From Halorussus limi (GTDB taxonomy: Archaea; Halobacteriota; Halobacteria; Halobacteriales; Haladaptataceae): a stretch of 64,000 bases of DNA. The DNA is taken from the NCBI RefSeq assembly GCF_023238205.1, contig NZ_CP096659.1, forward strand, positions 1 to 64,000, read 5' to 3'. Positions 42,960 to 51,861 of this stretch are shown here, piece after piece. A program made the translations under genes and the position numbers. A model generated the notes under the pieces. The model had not been told where the DNA came from and ran no database searches. It was given only the letters and a program-made list of their open reading frames with translations. The stretch's first letter is position 1. Each line of letters begins with the position of its first letter.

Positions 42960-43425
42960 ACGGTACGGTAGTGTCCCCCGTCTAAAATAAGCTTGCGTCG
43001 CCGCGGCGGTTCGGTCGCCGGACACCGATTCGCTCGCGGCGGACGGTGCGTCGTCGGTACGGCGCATCCGGCGCGCACACGGCCGGCCGACCCTGCGGGA
43101 CAGTTCGTATCTCTCTGACTGCGTACAAGTCTACTATCACATCGTAGAAATGACTCGCCAAAACCGGTGTCAAGCGACCGTACCGTTCGGCTACGGTGGT
43201 GAGTAGGTCGACTATCGAGCGAGCGGAACCCCCGACAGAAGTGAAGTGAACGTATCTAAATAGATACCAATGGCGTCACGTCCCCCGATACTCCGCGGCC
43301 CGAACGTGACCGAGAGAGTAGACGAGTCTCTACTGATGGAGTTTTGTACAGGTCACGGAGTGGCGAAAGCGGTTATTAGCGTCGCCGTCATGCTACGGAA
43401 CTGCGGTGCGAGCGAGGGAAATACA
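42960..43425. other. Intergenic region (466 bp), no gene seen
   Basis: Contains the SBDS promoter (TTATTTTA) and, on the plus strand, GGTTATTAGCG about 50 bp before the PepSY gene with a GAGGG ribosome site. AAATAGATACC (43258-43268) is AT-rich. No hairpin or repeat stands out. Confidence 0.45.
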
Positions 43426-44394
43426 ATGAACGGTCGTACACTTCTACCGGTCGGACTGGGGGCGCTGCTCGTAGCCAGTATGGTCGCAGGAGCGGCTGGC
43501 TCGGCAGTCGCCGCCGGTTCGACCGACCGGACCGCGGTCGAAGGGGGACAGTATCTACAGGAAACCGAACAGGCGAACCAGACCGGGGGACTCAATCTCT
43601 CCGACCTCAGCGTGACGGCGTACGAGGCCGCCAGACTCGCGCAGAACGAGACCGGCGGCACGGTTCTGGGGGTTCGACTCAAGCAGGTCGACGGCACGCC
43701 GGGATACGAGGTCCTCGTCGCCAACGAGTCGGGTAAAGTCACCGGCGTCGTCGTCAACGCCACCGAGGCCGGAATTCTCGAAACCCGCGAGAACCTCGCA
43801 CAGGTGAACCAGACCGTACTGGAACAGCAGGGCGTCAGCGTGAGCGACATCAGCGGGGCTTCGACCATCGAGACGGCCCAACAGGAGGTCGGCGAGCAGT
43901 TCGTGCCGATAGAGGTTTCCATCGAAGCGGAACAGAACTTCATGGGACAGCAGGTCACGTTCGTCTCGCCGAACGGGACCCAGTCGGTCGTCGTGGACCT
44001 GTCCAACGGTTCGGTCGTCCAGGTGAGCGACGTCGCCCCGAAGCGGGGCGCTCAGATGGGAACCACGATGGCCGAGTCGGAGAACACGACCACCGAGGCG
44101 GCGCTGACCGACGCCGACGGAACGAACGCCGCCCAGGAGGGCGACGACACCCTCGTCGGTGACGACGAACTCAGTCACGAGTTCGGCGACGCCAGCGAGT
44201 ACGTCTCGCCCACGCTCACGGGCTACGCGGACAACGTGTTCGCCTCCGACGACGAGTTCGACACCGCCGACGCCTACGGTCCCTTCGTCGGGAACGAGGG
44301 GAACGAAGACGAAGGCCTCTTCGACGGTGAAGGCGGTGAGGAGGGAGAATCTGAAGGCTTCGTCGGCGAAGAGGACGAAGACGGCTGGTTCTGA
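43426..44394 (+). CDS. Exported PepSY-domain protein with acidic tail
   Basis: 322 residues. A signal peptide (MNGRTLLPVGLGALLVASMV) is followed by a PepSY-like region (about 60-195: ARLAQNETGGTVLGVRLKQV, PGYEVLVANESGKVTGVVVN, QVTFVSPNGTQSVVVDLSNG). PepSY domains often inhibit proteases or bind peptides. The last 110 residues are very acidic, Gly/Asp/Glu-rich with Tyr/Phe (YVSPTLTGYADNVF, EDEDGWF). ATG 43426 chosen since the signal peptide starts there. A T-tract terminator follows. Confidence 0.78.
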   Translation: MNGRTLLPVGLGALLVASMVAGAAGSAVAAGSTDRTAVEGGQYLQETEQANQTGGLNLSDLSVTAYEAARLAQNETGGTVLGVRLKQVDGTPGYEVLVANESGKVTGVVVNATEAGILETRENLAQVNQTVLEQQGVSVSDISGASTIETAQQEVGEQFVPIEVSIEAEQNFMGQQVTFVSPNGTQSVVVDLSNGSVVQVSDVAPKRGAQMGTTMAESENTTTEAALTDADGTNAAQEGDDTLVGDDELSHEFGDASEYVSPTLTGYADNVFASDDEFDTADAYGPFVGNEGNEDEGLFDGEGGEEGESEGFVGEEDEDGWF

Positions 44395-44439
44395 CCGCCG
44401 TCACCCGCTGCCGGCGGAACCGCGTCTCGACGACTCCGA

Positions 44440-44445
44440 TTTTTT
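44440..44445 (+). terminator. Poly-T terminator after the PepSY gene
   Basis: Six T (CCGATTTTTTCGCG) lie 46 bp after the stop codon, as expected for archaeal T-tract termination. It sits between convergent genes. Confidence 0.4.
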
Positions 44446-44465
44446 CGCGCGTCGCCTCGCGTTCG

Positions 44466-44915
44466 CTACTCGTCTTTCGCCGCGAACTCGACCAGCGTCA
44501 GGTCCCGGTCGAGCATGCAGTAATCGTGGGGCGGGTCACCGACGACGTCGGTAATCTGGTAGTCCTCGTCGAACTCCGCGCCGACCGGTTCGCAGTACTC
44601 GTGGCTCGGACACTCCGTGTGCGGGCACGGTCCGGCGAGACTGGCCTTGCTCCCGGCGTAGGCGTTCGCGGCCGGCACGTTGGCCTTCATTCCGACCGGT
44701 TCGACCTCGACCGCCGTGACGCCGGTGTCGTGGACGCCGCAGTCGAGGGTCTGGGCGCCCTCGCGCACGTCGCTGACGCGGTAGCGGACGCCCTCCGAGA
44801 GGTTCAGACACTGGTCGCGGTACGGACACCCCTCGCAGGCGGAGGCTTCCCCCTGATAGACGAACTCTTGGCCGGGTTCGGCGAGGCGGGTTCCGATGAG
44901 GGTGATGGACGACAT
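44466..44915 (-). CDS. UPF0179-family cysteine-rich protein
   Basis: 149 residues. Conserved cysteines: GEASACEGCPYRDQCLNLSE, LDCGVHDTGV and GPCPHTECPSHEYCEP, enough for two metal sites or an Fe-S cluster (inference). This matches UPF0179, an archaeal family of unknown function. TATA-like GCCTTAACC about 27 bp before the ATG suggests a leaderless transcript. Confidence 0.88.
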   Translation of the reverse strand: MSSITLIGTRLAEPGQEFVYQGEASACEGCPYRDQCLNLSEGVRYRVSDVREGAQTLDCGVHDTGVTAVEVEPVGMKANVPAANAYAGSKASLAGPCPHTECPSHEYCEPVGAEFDEDYQITDVVGDPPHDYCMLDRDLTLVEFAAKDE

Positions 44916-45097
44916 GGGGACGGGTATGCGGGCCTCCCGGTTAAGGCTCTCGTCCTCTATTTCTCGTTAGAATTACAACTCGCACTCCCCGCGAAGACTT
45001 TCCGTCTGCTCTCGCGGGTCCGGAAGCGTCGCTTCGAAAAGGGCGTCTTGCGGTCCGAAGTGCGAGTACGACCGCCGCGAGAGGTCCCGCGCGTCGG

Positions 45098-45535
45098 CTA
45101 TTCCCCGGTCAGGTCGTCGAGTTCGTCCAAGTACTTCTCGCGAGGGACCTGATACGCGCCGCGGTGGTCGAGTTCGCCCGCGGCGAACTCGTCGGCGAGT
45201 CCGCGGGCCTCCTCGATTGCCTCCTCGCGCGTGTCGAGCGTGCGCGCGGGAACCAGTTCCACCTCTGGTTCGAGGAAGAACTCGACGCGCCAGACGTTCG
45301 TCCGGCCGTATTCGGCCTCCGAGGCCGGGCGGTTGGGCGCGCCCGCCGCGACGTACAGCGTGGGCATGCACGCCGCGGGGAACTGGTCGGCGTCGAACAC
45401 GTCCGGGCGGTACGCGAAGATGACCCGCCCGCCGGGTTCCTCGTTCCAGACGGTCCACCCGTCGGGCAGGTCGGCGTCCGCCGGTTCGTCGCGTCCGGCC
45501 GAGTCGGCGCGGGTCGGGTCGTCGCCGTCGCTCAT
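45098..45535 (-). CDS. Haloarchaeal DUF5820-like protein
   Basis: 145 residues, acidic. LPDGWTVWNEEPGGRVIFAY, RPDVFDADQFPAACMPTLYV and YGRTNVWRVEFFLEPEVELV suggest a compact beta-rich fold; an alpha-helical end follows. The DUF name is from memory; function unknown. ATG 45535 follows TATA-like GCCTTACCC by about 25 bp, so the transcript is probably leaderless. A 7-bp-arm palindrome lies just upstream of that TATA. Confidence 0.75.
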   Translation of the reverse strand: MSDGDDPTRADSAGRDEPADADLPDGWTVWNEEPGGRVIFAYRPDVFDADQFPAACMPTLYVAAGAPNRPASEAEYGRTNVWRVEFFLEPEVELVPARTLDTREEAIEEARGLADEFAAGELDHRGAYQVPREKYLDELDDLTGE

Positions 45536-46105
45536 GCGCGTCGGTTCGGCCCTGCCGGGTAAGGCCTTGCCGGTCGCCGACCGGCGACAGCGGCCCGCAC
45601 GCGTCGTCGCACTTAAAGGTACAATCTGATGACGACCGTCGCGTACGGTGCGACGCCACTCGCCCGCGTCACTCGTCGCGCTCGACGACGTTAATCCATC
45701 CTCGCGCGACATTGAATCGAGCCAACAGTTATATATTGCCTCATCCCATCCATTAAATAGTATCGGTGGTAACGACCCACGCGGTACACGGTAACACCTA
45801 CCAGAACCCATTCACGTCCGCCCGAACCTGTCGCCCTCCGACGTAGCGTCGCAGTGAATGTGGTGTGGGGATGGCACGCACATGAACGGCCAGCACGTGA
45901 GCGTCCCGCGCGGGAGCGGGACCGAAGGGGTTGGAAGGGGCATCTGGCACCGACAGCGCCGGGCTTGCGATAAGTTGTCAATAGACATACTGGCCGACAC
46001 CTCTTTGTGCGTGTACACCTACCACATATTTCGACCGCGAACAGCCCGAACCACCGGTCGGCCGTTCGCACGCGCTCGGCCTCTCCCAACGAAACACGTG
46101 ATACG
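45536..46105. other. 570-bp region upstream of the PrkA operon
   Basis: Contains the palindrome GCCGGTC-GCC-GACCGGC (45569-45585) by the DUF5820 promoter. An AT-rich block (GTTATATATTG about 45729-45739 and ATTAAATAGTATC about 45753-45765) could be a strong promoter for plus-strand transcription. A hairpin GTCCCGC-GCGGGA-GCGGGAC lies at 45903-45922. The more proximal AT-rich CACATATTTCG (about 46023-46033) could drive the operon itself. No coding potential is convincing. A long leader or a small RNA from about 45780 is possible. Confidence 0.45.
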
Positions 46106-48169
46106 ATGACAGAATCACTGGAAGAACTCAGCCAGCGGTACCAGGAATCGATGCCCGAAGACCTCCGCGAGACCAAGTCGTTCGACTGGTATCTCGACGA
46201 GGTGTACGAGGACCCCAAAATCGCCCGCAACGCCCACCAGCGGGTCGCAGACATGTTCGACTACTACGGCACCGAGTACGACGAGGACGCCGGCGTGGTC
46301 GAGTACCTGCTCGCCTCCGAAGACCCGCTCCACGACGGCGAGAACACCTTCTACGGCCACGAGATTCACCGCGCCATCCACGAGTTCGTGAACAAGGTCA
46401 AGTCCGGCGCTCGGGGTCTCGGGCCGGAGAAACGCATCAAACTCCTGTTGGGTCCGGTCGGGTCCGGCAAGTCCGACTTCGACCGGCAGGTCCGGACCTA
46501 CTTCGAGGACTACACGCTCACCGACGAGGGGCGGATGTACACCTACCGGTGGACCAACCTCTGTGACGTCATCCACGACCAGGACCCCGCCGACGACACG
46601 GTCCGGTCGCCGATGAATCAGGACCCTCTCGTCCTACTTCCGCTCGACCAGCGCCAGCGAGTCATCGACGACCTCAACGAGAATCTGGACGCGCCCTACA
46701 CCATCCAGAACGAGCAGTCGCTCGACCCGGCGTCGGCGTTCTACATGGACGAACTGCTGGCGTACTACGACGACGACATCAAGCAGGTGCTGGATAACCA
46801 CGTCGAGGTCGTCCGCCTCACGGCCGACGAGAACAAGCGCCAAGCCGTCGAGACCTTCGAGCCCAAAGACAAGAAGAACCAGGACGAGACCGAGTTGACC
46901 GGCGACGTCAACTACAGCAAAATCGCCATCTACGGCGAGTCCGACCCCAGAGCCTTCGACTACTCCGGGGCGTTCTGTAACGCCAATCGGGGCATCTTCT
47001 CGGGCGAGGAACTGCTCAAACTCCAGCGGGAGTTCCTCTACGACTTCCTCCACGCGACCCAAGAGCAGACCATCAAGCCCAAGAACAACCCCCGAATCGA
47101 CATCGACCAGGTCATCGTCGGCCGGACGAACATGCCCGAGTACCGGGACAAGAAGGGCGACGAGAAGATGGAGGCGTTCAACGACCGGACCAAGCGCATC
47201 GACTTCCCGTACGTCCTCGAGTACGACGAGGAGGCCCAGATTTACCGGAAGATGCTGTTCAACGCCGACGTGCCCGACGTTCACATCGAGCCTCACACGC
47301 TCGAAATGGCGGGGCTGTTCGGCGTCCTGACCCGCATCGAGGAACCCGACAGCGAGATGGTCGACCTGATGCAGAAGGTCAAGGCCTACAACGGCGAAAT
47401 CAAGGACGGCGAGGACGTGGACGTGAAGAAACTCCGCGAGGAGGGCGAGGAGTCGGCCGACATCGGCGAGGGGATGGAGGGCGTCTCCGCGCGGTTCATC
47501 GGCGACGAAATCGCGGAGGCCATCATGAACTCCACCCACCGCGACAAGGGGTTCCTCTCCCCGCTGTCGGTGTTCAACCACTTCGAGGAGAACCTCGAAA
47601 ATCACGGCTCCATCCCGGAGGAGAACTTCGAGACCTACTACCGCTACCTCGAGATGGTCCGCGAGGAGTACAAGGACCGCGCCATCGAGGACGTGCGCCA
47701 CGCGCTGGCCTACGACATCGAGGAGATTCAGCGGCAGGGCGAGAAGTACATGGACCACGTCATGGCGTACATCGACGACGACACCGTCGAGGACGAACTC
47801 ACCGGCCGCGAGCAGGAACCCGACGAGAGCTTCCTCCGGGCGGTCGAGGAGAAACTCGACATCCCGCGCGACCGGAAGGACGACTTCCGGCAGGAGGTCA
47901 GCAACTGGGTCTCCCGTCGCGCCCGCGAGGGGTCGCCGTTTGACCCGCAGGACAACGACCGCCTGCGCCGCGCGCTGGAGCGCAAGCTCTGGGAGGACAA
48001 GAAGCACAACATCAACTTCTCCGCGCTGGTGTCGAGCAACGAGATGGACGACGACGAGCAGAACGCGTGGATCGACGCGCTCGTCGACCAAGGCTACTCC
48101 CGCGACGGTGCCAAGGAGGTGCTGGAGTTCGCCGGCGCAGAGGTCGCCCGCGCGGAGATGGAGGACTAA
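46106..48169 (+). CDS. prkA: PrkA-type serine protein kinase, first paralog
   Basis: 687 residues. The AAA-like domain has Walker A GPVGSGKS at 116-123 and MYTYRWTNLCDVIHDQDP after it, typical of PrkA/YeaG. The rest (IAIYGESDPRAFDYSGAFC, CNANRGIFSGEELLKLQREF, NPRIDIDQVIVGRTNMPEY) matches the PrkA C-terminal. Bacterial PrkA kinases act in stress and nutrient adaptation. ATG 46106 chosen over an upstream frame without family match. First gene of prkA-prkA2-DUF444-spoVR; the next gene starts 2 bp after its stop. The charged C-terminus (KLWEDKKHNINFSALVSSNE) is intact. Confidence 0.93.
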   Translation: MTESLEELSQRYQESMPEDLRETKSFDWYLDEVYEDPKIARNAHQRVADMFDYYGTEYDEDAGVVEYLLASEDPLHDGENTFYGHEIHRAIHEFVNKVKSGARGLGPEKRIKLLLGPVGSGKSDFDRQVRTYFEDYTLTDEGRMYTYRWTNLCDVIHDQDPADDTVRSPMNQDPLVLLPLDQRQRVIDDLNENLDAPYTIQNEQSLDPASAFYMDELLAYYDDDIKQVLDNHVEVVRLTADENKRQAVETFEPKDKKNQDETELTGDVNYSKIAIYGESDPRAFDYSGAFCNANRGIFSGEELLKLQREFLYDFLHATQEQTIKPKNNPRIDIDQVIVGRTNMPEYRDKKGDEKMEAFNDRTKRIDFPYVLEYDEEAQIYRKMLFNADVPDVHIEPHTLEMAGLFGVLTRIEEPDSEMVDLMQKVKAYNGEIKDGEDVDVKKLREEGEESADIGEGMEGVSARFIGDEIAEAIMNSTHRDKGFLSPLSVFNHFEENLENHGSIPEENFETYYRYLEMVREEYKDRAIEDVRHALAYDIEEIQRQGEKYMDHVMAYIDDDTVEDELTGREQEPDESFLRAVEEKLDIPRDRKDDFRQEVSNWVSRRAREGSPFDPQDNDRLRRALERKLWEDKKHNINFSALVSSNEMDDDEQNAWIDALVDQGYSRDGAKEVLEFAGAEVARAEMED

Positions 48170-48171
48170 CC

Positions 48172-50520
48172 GTGGCGACCGGCCACGACGAACGGACCGG
48201 CCGCGACGACGCCGGCCGCGAGGAATCGCCCGACGGCGGCGAGTTCATCGAGGCGGCCGACCGCGAACTCCGGGAGACCTACGAGGAACCGAAGAGCCTC
48301 GCGGACTTCGTGGACGAGGCGTTCGAGAATCCGACCGTCGCGGCCCACGCCAGCAAGTACCTGCTCGAAGCCATCGAGTCGATGGGCACCCGGACCGTCA
48401 TCGAGGAGGGCGAGGAGAAGGAGCGATACGTCTTCTTCGACGACCCGCACAACGACGGCGAACACGCCATCCTCGGCAACACGGAGGTCCTGAACGCCTT
48501 CGTGGACGACCTGCGGTCCATCGCGGCCGAACGGGGCAAGGCCGAGAAGATAATCTGGTTCGACGGCCCGACCGCGACCGGCAAGTCCGAACTCAAGCGG
48601 TGTCTCGTCAACGGCCTCCGGGAGTTCTCGAAGACCGAGGCGGGACGCCGGTACACCGTCGAGTGGAACATCGCGAGCGCCACCGAGGCCCGGAGCCTGA
48701 GTTACGGCGACGAGCGCGCGGCCGCCGACGAGGAGAACTGGTTCCCGAGTCCGGTGCAGGCCAACCCGCTGTCGGTGTTCCCCGAGGAGGTCCGCGAGGA
48801 GATTCTCGCTCGAATCAACGCGGGAATCGACGACCACATCGACCTCAAGGTCGACGGCGCGCTCGACCCCTTCAGCCGCGAGGCCTACGACTACCTCGAA
48901 GAGCAGTACCGCCGGACGGGCGAGGACGACCTGTTCTCGGCCATCACCGACCCGAACCACCTCCGGGTGAAGAACTACGTCGTGGACATCGGCAAGGGCA
49001 TCGGCGTCCTCCACTCGGAGGACTCCGGCCCGCCCAAGGAGCGACTCGTCGGGTCGTGGATGCGGGGCATGTTGCAGGAGTTGGACTCCCGAGGCCGGAA
49101 GAACCCGCAGGCGTTCAGCTACGACGGCGTCCTCTCGCAGGGCAACGGCCTGCTGACCATCGTGGAGGACGCGGCCCAGCACGCCGACCTGCTCCAGAAA
49201 CTGCTCAACGTGCCCGACGAGAAGACGGTCAAGTTGGACAAGGGCATCCAGATGGACATCGACACCCAGTTGCTCATCATCTCGAACCCCGACTTGGAGG
49301 CCCAACTCAACCAGCACGCCGACGCCGGGGGCGCCGACCCCCTGAAGGCGCTGAAGCGCCGACTCGACCGGCGGCGGTTCAAGTACCTCACCAACCTTAG
49401 TCTGGAGGCCGAACTCATCCGTCGGGAGTTGACCAACGAGACCGACGTGTGGAAGGCCGAGAGCTACGACGAACTCGAATCGCTCATCCGGGAACCGCTC
49501 GCGGTGCAGGTCCGCGACGACGACCACGGCGCGGGCGTCGGCGAGCGCGAACTCGCGCCCCACGCCGTCGAGGCCGCCGCGCTCTACAGCGTCGTGACCC
49601 GACTCGACGGCGAGGACGTGCCCGCGGGACTGGACCTCGTGGACAAGGCGAAACTGTTCGACCGGGGCTACCTGCTCGACGGCGACGACCGCCTCGACAA
49701 GGACGACTTCGAGTTCGGCGACGCCCCGAGCGACGGCGAACAGGGGATTCCCGTGACCTACACCCGCGACGTCATCGCCGACCTGCTCAACGACGAGAGC
49801 GAGCGGGCTCACGCCGAGTACCCCGTCGAGTCGGTCATCATGCCCCGCGACATCCTGAACGCGATGGCCGAGGGGCTGACGGGCGCTCCCGTGTTCTCGA
49901 CGGCCGAGCGGACCGAGTACGAGAACAGGCTCGTCCCCGTGAAAAATCACATCTTCCAGAAGCAGGAGGAGGACGTGCTGGACGCCATAATGGCCGACAA
50001 GCGCGTCGACGAGGAGACGGTCGAGGAGTACATCGAACACGTCTACGCGTGGGCGACCGACGAACGGGTCGAGAACGACCGCGGCGAGCGCGTCGCCCCC
50101 GACCCGCTGAAGATGAAGGTGTTCGAGACCGAGCATCTGGGCCGGTTCTCGCCCGAGAGCTACGGCGGCGACCACGCGCCCTCCCCGGCGGTCGAGGAGT
50201 TCCGGCGCAACAAGGTCATCACGGCGCTGAACCGCCACGCGTGGGAGAACCGCGACGAGGGGTTCGAGGCCACCGACATCGACCCCAAGGAGATTCCCAT
50301 CATCAAGACGGTGCTGGCCAACTACGACTGGGACGACGTGCGCCGGGTGTACGAGGACTTCGACCCCAACCAGTGGGCCGACCCGCCGGGCAACACCGAG
50401 ACGGCCGCGGTGAAGGCCGAGACCATCGACAACATGGTCGAGATGTTCGGCTACACCGAGGCGTCGGCCGAGTTGACCAGCCAACACGTCATGAGTCAGG
50501 TGAGCTACAAATGGGACTGA
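48172..50520 (+). CDS. PrkA-type serine protein kinase, second paralog
   Basis: 782 residues from GTG 48172, two bases after the first kinase. A Gly/Asp/Glu N-terminal extension (about 1-25) precedes the core. Walker A is GPTATGKS at 132-139. Core blocks include [59 protein letters not shown] and [20 protein letters not shown]. It is clearly related to, but more diverged than, the first kinase. Division of labour (two substrates, or a heteromer) is inference. Its end overlaps the DUF444 gene by 10 bases. Confidence 0.9.
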   Translation: MATGHDERTGRDDAGREESPDGGEFIEAADRELRETYEEPKSLADFVDEAFENPTVAAHASKYLLEAIESMGTRTVIEEGEEKERYVFFDDPHNDGEHAILGNTEVLNAFVDDLRSIAAERGKAEKIIWFDGPTATGKSELKRCLVNGLREFSKTEAGRRYTVEWNIASATEARSLSYGDERAAADEENWFPSPVQANPLSVFPEEVREEILARINAGIDDHIDLKVDGALDPFSREAYDYLEEQYRRTGEDDLFSAITDPNHLRVKNYVVDIGKGIGVLHSEDSGPPKERLVGSWMRGMLQELDSRGRKNPQAFSYDGVLSQGNGLLTIVEDAAQHADLLQKLLNVPDEKTVKLDKGIQMDIDTQLLIISNPDLEAQLNQHADAGGADPLKALKRRLDRRRFKYLTNLSLEAELIRRELTNETDVWKAESYDELESLIREPLAVQVRDDDHGAGVGERELAPHAVEAAALYSVVTRLDGEDVPAGLDLVDKAKLFDRGYLLDGDDRLDKDDFEFGDAPSDGEQGIPVTYTRDVIADLLNDESERAHAEYPVESVIMPRDILNAMAEGLTGAPVFSTAERTEYENRLVPVKNHIFQKQEEDVLDAIMADKRVDEETVEEYIEHVYAWATDERVENDRGERVAPDPLKMKVFETEHLGRFSPESYGGDHAPSPAVEEFRRNKVITALNRHAWENRDEGFEATDIDPKEIPIIKTVLANYDWDDVRRVYEDFDPNQWADPPGNTETAAVKAETIDNMVEMFGYTEASAELTSQHVMSQVSYKWD

Positions 50521-51821
50521 GAGAGGACTTAGAGCGGTATCGAGAGGTCGGCGAGGCCAAGCGAGAGGACCTCGCGGACTTCATCCAGTACGGCGACCTC
50601 GGCCAGAGCCTGCCCGACGAGATAAACATCCCCATCAAAATCGTGGACCTGCCGGAGTTCGCCTACGACCGGATGGACAAGGGCGGCATCGGGCAGGGCG
50701 ACCCCGACGTGGGCGACCCCGTCGGCGAGCCACAGCCGCAACCCGGCGACGGCGACGAGGAGGGCGACCCCGGCGACGAGTCGGGCGACCACGACTACTA
50801 CGAGATGGACCCCGAGGAGTTCGCCGAGGAGTTGGACGACGAGTTGGGTCTGGACCTCGAACCGAAAGGCAAGGAGGTCATCGAGGAGAAGGAGGGCGAC
50901 TTCACCGACATGACCCGGACCGGCCCGGACTCGACGCTCGACTTCGAGCGCATGTTCAAGGAGGGCCTGAAGCGAAAGCTGGCGATGGACTTCGACCCGA
51001 ACTTCCTCGAAGAGGTGCTGCGAATCGACGGGTGGGGACCCGACCGGACGTTCGACTGGGCGCGCGAGAACGCCATCAACGTCTCGAAACACTGGCTCGA
51101 AGAGGCCTACCGTCAGATTCCGGCCGACGAGAAGACCAAGTGGGACTCCATCGAGGAGGTTCAAGAGAACGTCCCCCACCGGAGTACGGCCCAGAAGATA
51201 AAGGAGGAGGGCGTCCGCCACGTCCCCTTCCGGAAGGAGGACGAGCGCTACCGCTACCCCGAAATCATCGAGGAGCGCGAGAAGAACGTGGTCGTCGTCA
51301 ACATCCGGGACGTGTCGGGGTCGATGCGCGAGAAGAAGCGCGAGTTGGTCGAGCGCACCTTCACGCCGCTCGACTGGTATCTGACCGGCAAGTACGACAA
51401 CGCGGAGTTCGTCTACATCGCCCACGACGCCGAGGCGTGGGAGGTAGAGCGCGACGAGTTCTTCGGCATCCGGTCGGGCGGCGGAACCAAGATTTCGTCG
51501 GCGTACGAACTCACCGCCGAGATTCTGGACGAGCGCTACCCGTGGAGCGAGTGGAACCGCTACGTGTTCGCGGCCGGCGACAGCGAGAACTCCCGGAACG
51601 ACACCAGCGAGAACGTCATCCCGCTGATGGACGAGATTCCGGCCAACCTCCACGCCTACGTCGAGACCCAACCCGACGGGAAGGCCATCAACGCGACCCA
51701 CGCCGAGGAGGTGGACGACCACTTCGGCGAGTCGAACGAGGTGGCGGTCAGTTACGTCAACAGCCCCGAGGACGTGACCGACGCCATCTACGAGATACTC
51801 AGCACGGAGGCCGAATCGTGA
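50511..51821 (+). CDS. DUF444/YeaH-like VWA-fold protein
   Basis: 436 residues from ATG 50511, overlapping the kinase stop. An acidic Gly/Asp-rich segment (about 75-110: [19 protein letters not shown]) lies before the VWA-like domain. The metal-binding site DVSGSM starts at residue 267 ([20 protein letters not shown]); [19 protein letters not shown] and [18 protein letters not shown] follow. UPF0229/YeaH proteins are partners of PrkA (YeaG) in bacteria. Translational coupling with the kinase is likely. Followed 40 bp later by spoVR. Confidence 0.9.
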   Translation: MGLREDLERYREVGEAKREDLADFIQYGDLGQSLPDEINIPIKIVDLPEFAYDRMDKGGIGQGDPDVGDPVGEPQPQPGDGDEEGDPGDESGDHDYYEMDPEEFAEELDDELGLDLEPKGKEVIEEKEGDFTDMTRTGPDSTLDFERMFKEGLKRKLAMDFDPNFLEEVLRIDGWGPDRTFDWARENAINVSKHWLEEAYRQIPADEKTKWDSIEEVQENVPHRSTAQKIKEEGVRHVPFRKEDERYRYPEIIEEREKNVVVVNIRDVSGSMREKKRELVERTFTPLDWYLTGKYDNAEFVYIAHDAEAWEVERDEFFGIRSGGGTKISSAYELTAEILDERYPWSEWNRYVFAAGDSENSRNDTSENVIPLMDEIPANLHAYVETQPDGKAINATHAEEVDDHFGESNEVAVSYVNSPEDVTDAIYEILSTEAES

Positions 51822-51861
51822 ACCGAGCCACCGCGACGACGGTCACCCCGGAGGCAGACCC

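Noticed and set aside
45858-46109. Short open frame of 83 codons upstream of the first kinase
   Set aside because: No homology or ribosome site recognised; it runs into the kinase start region and is Arg/Thr-rich. An RNA element is the better guess there.
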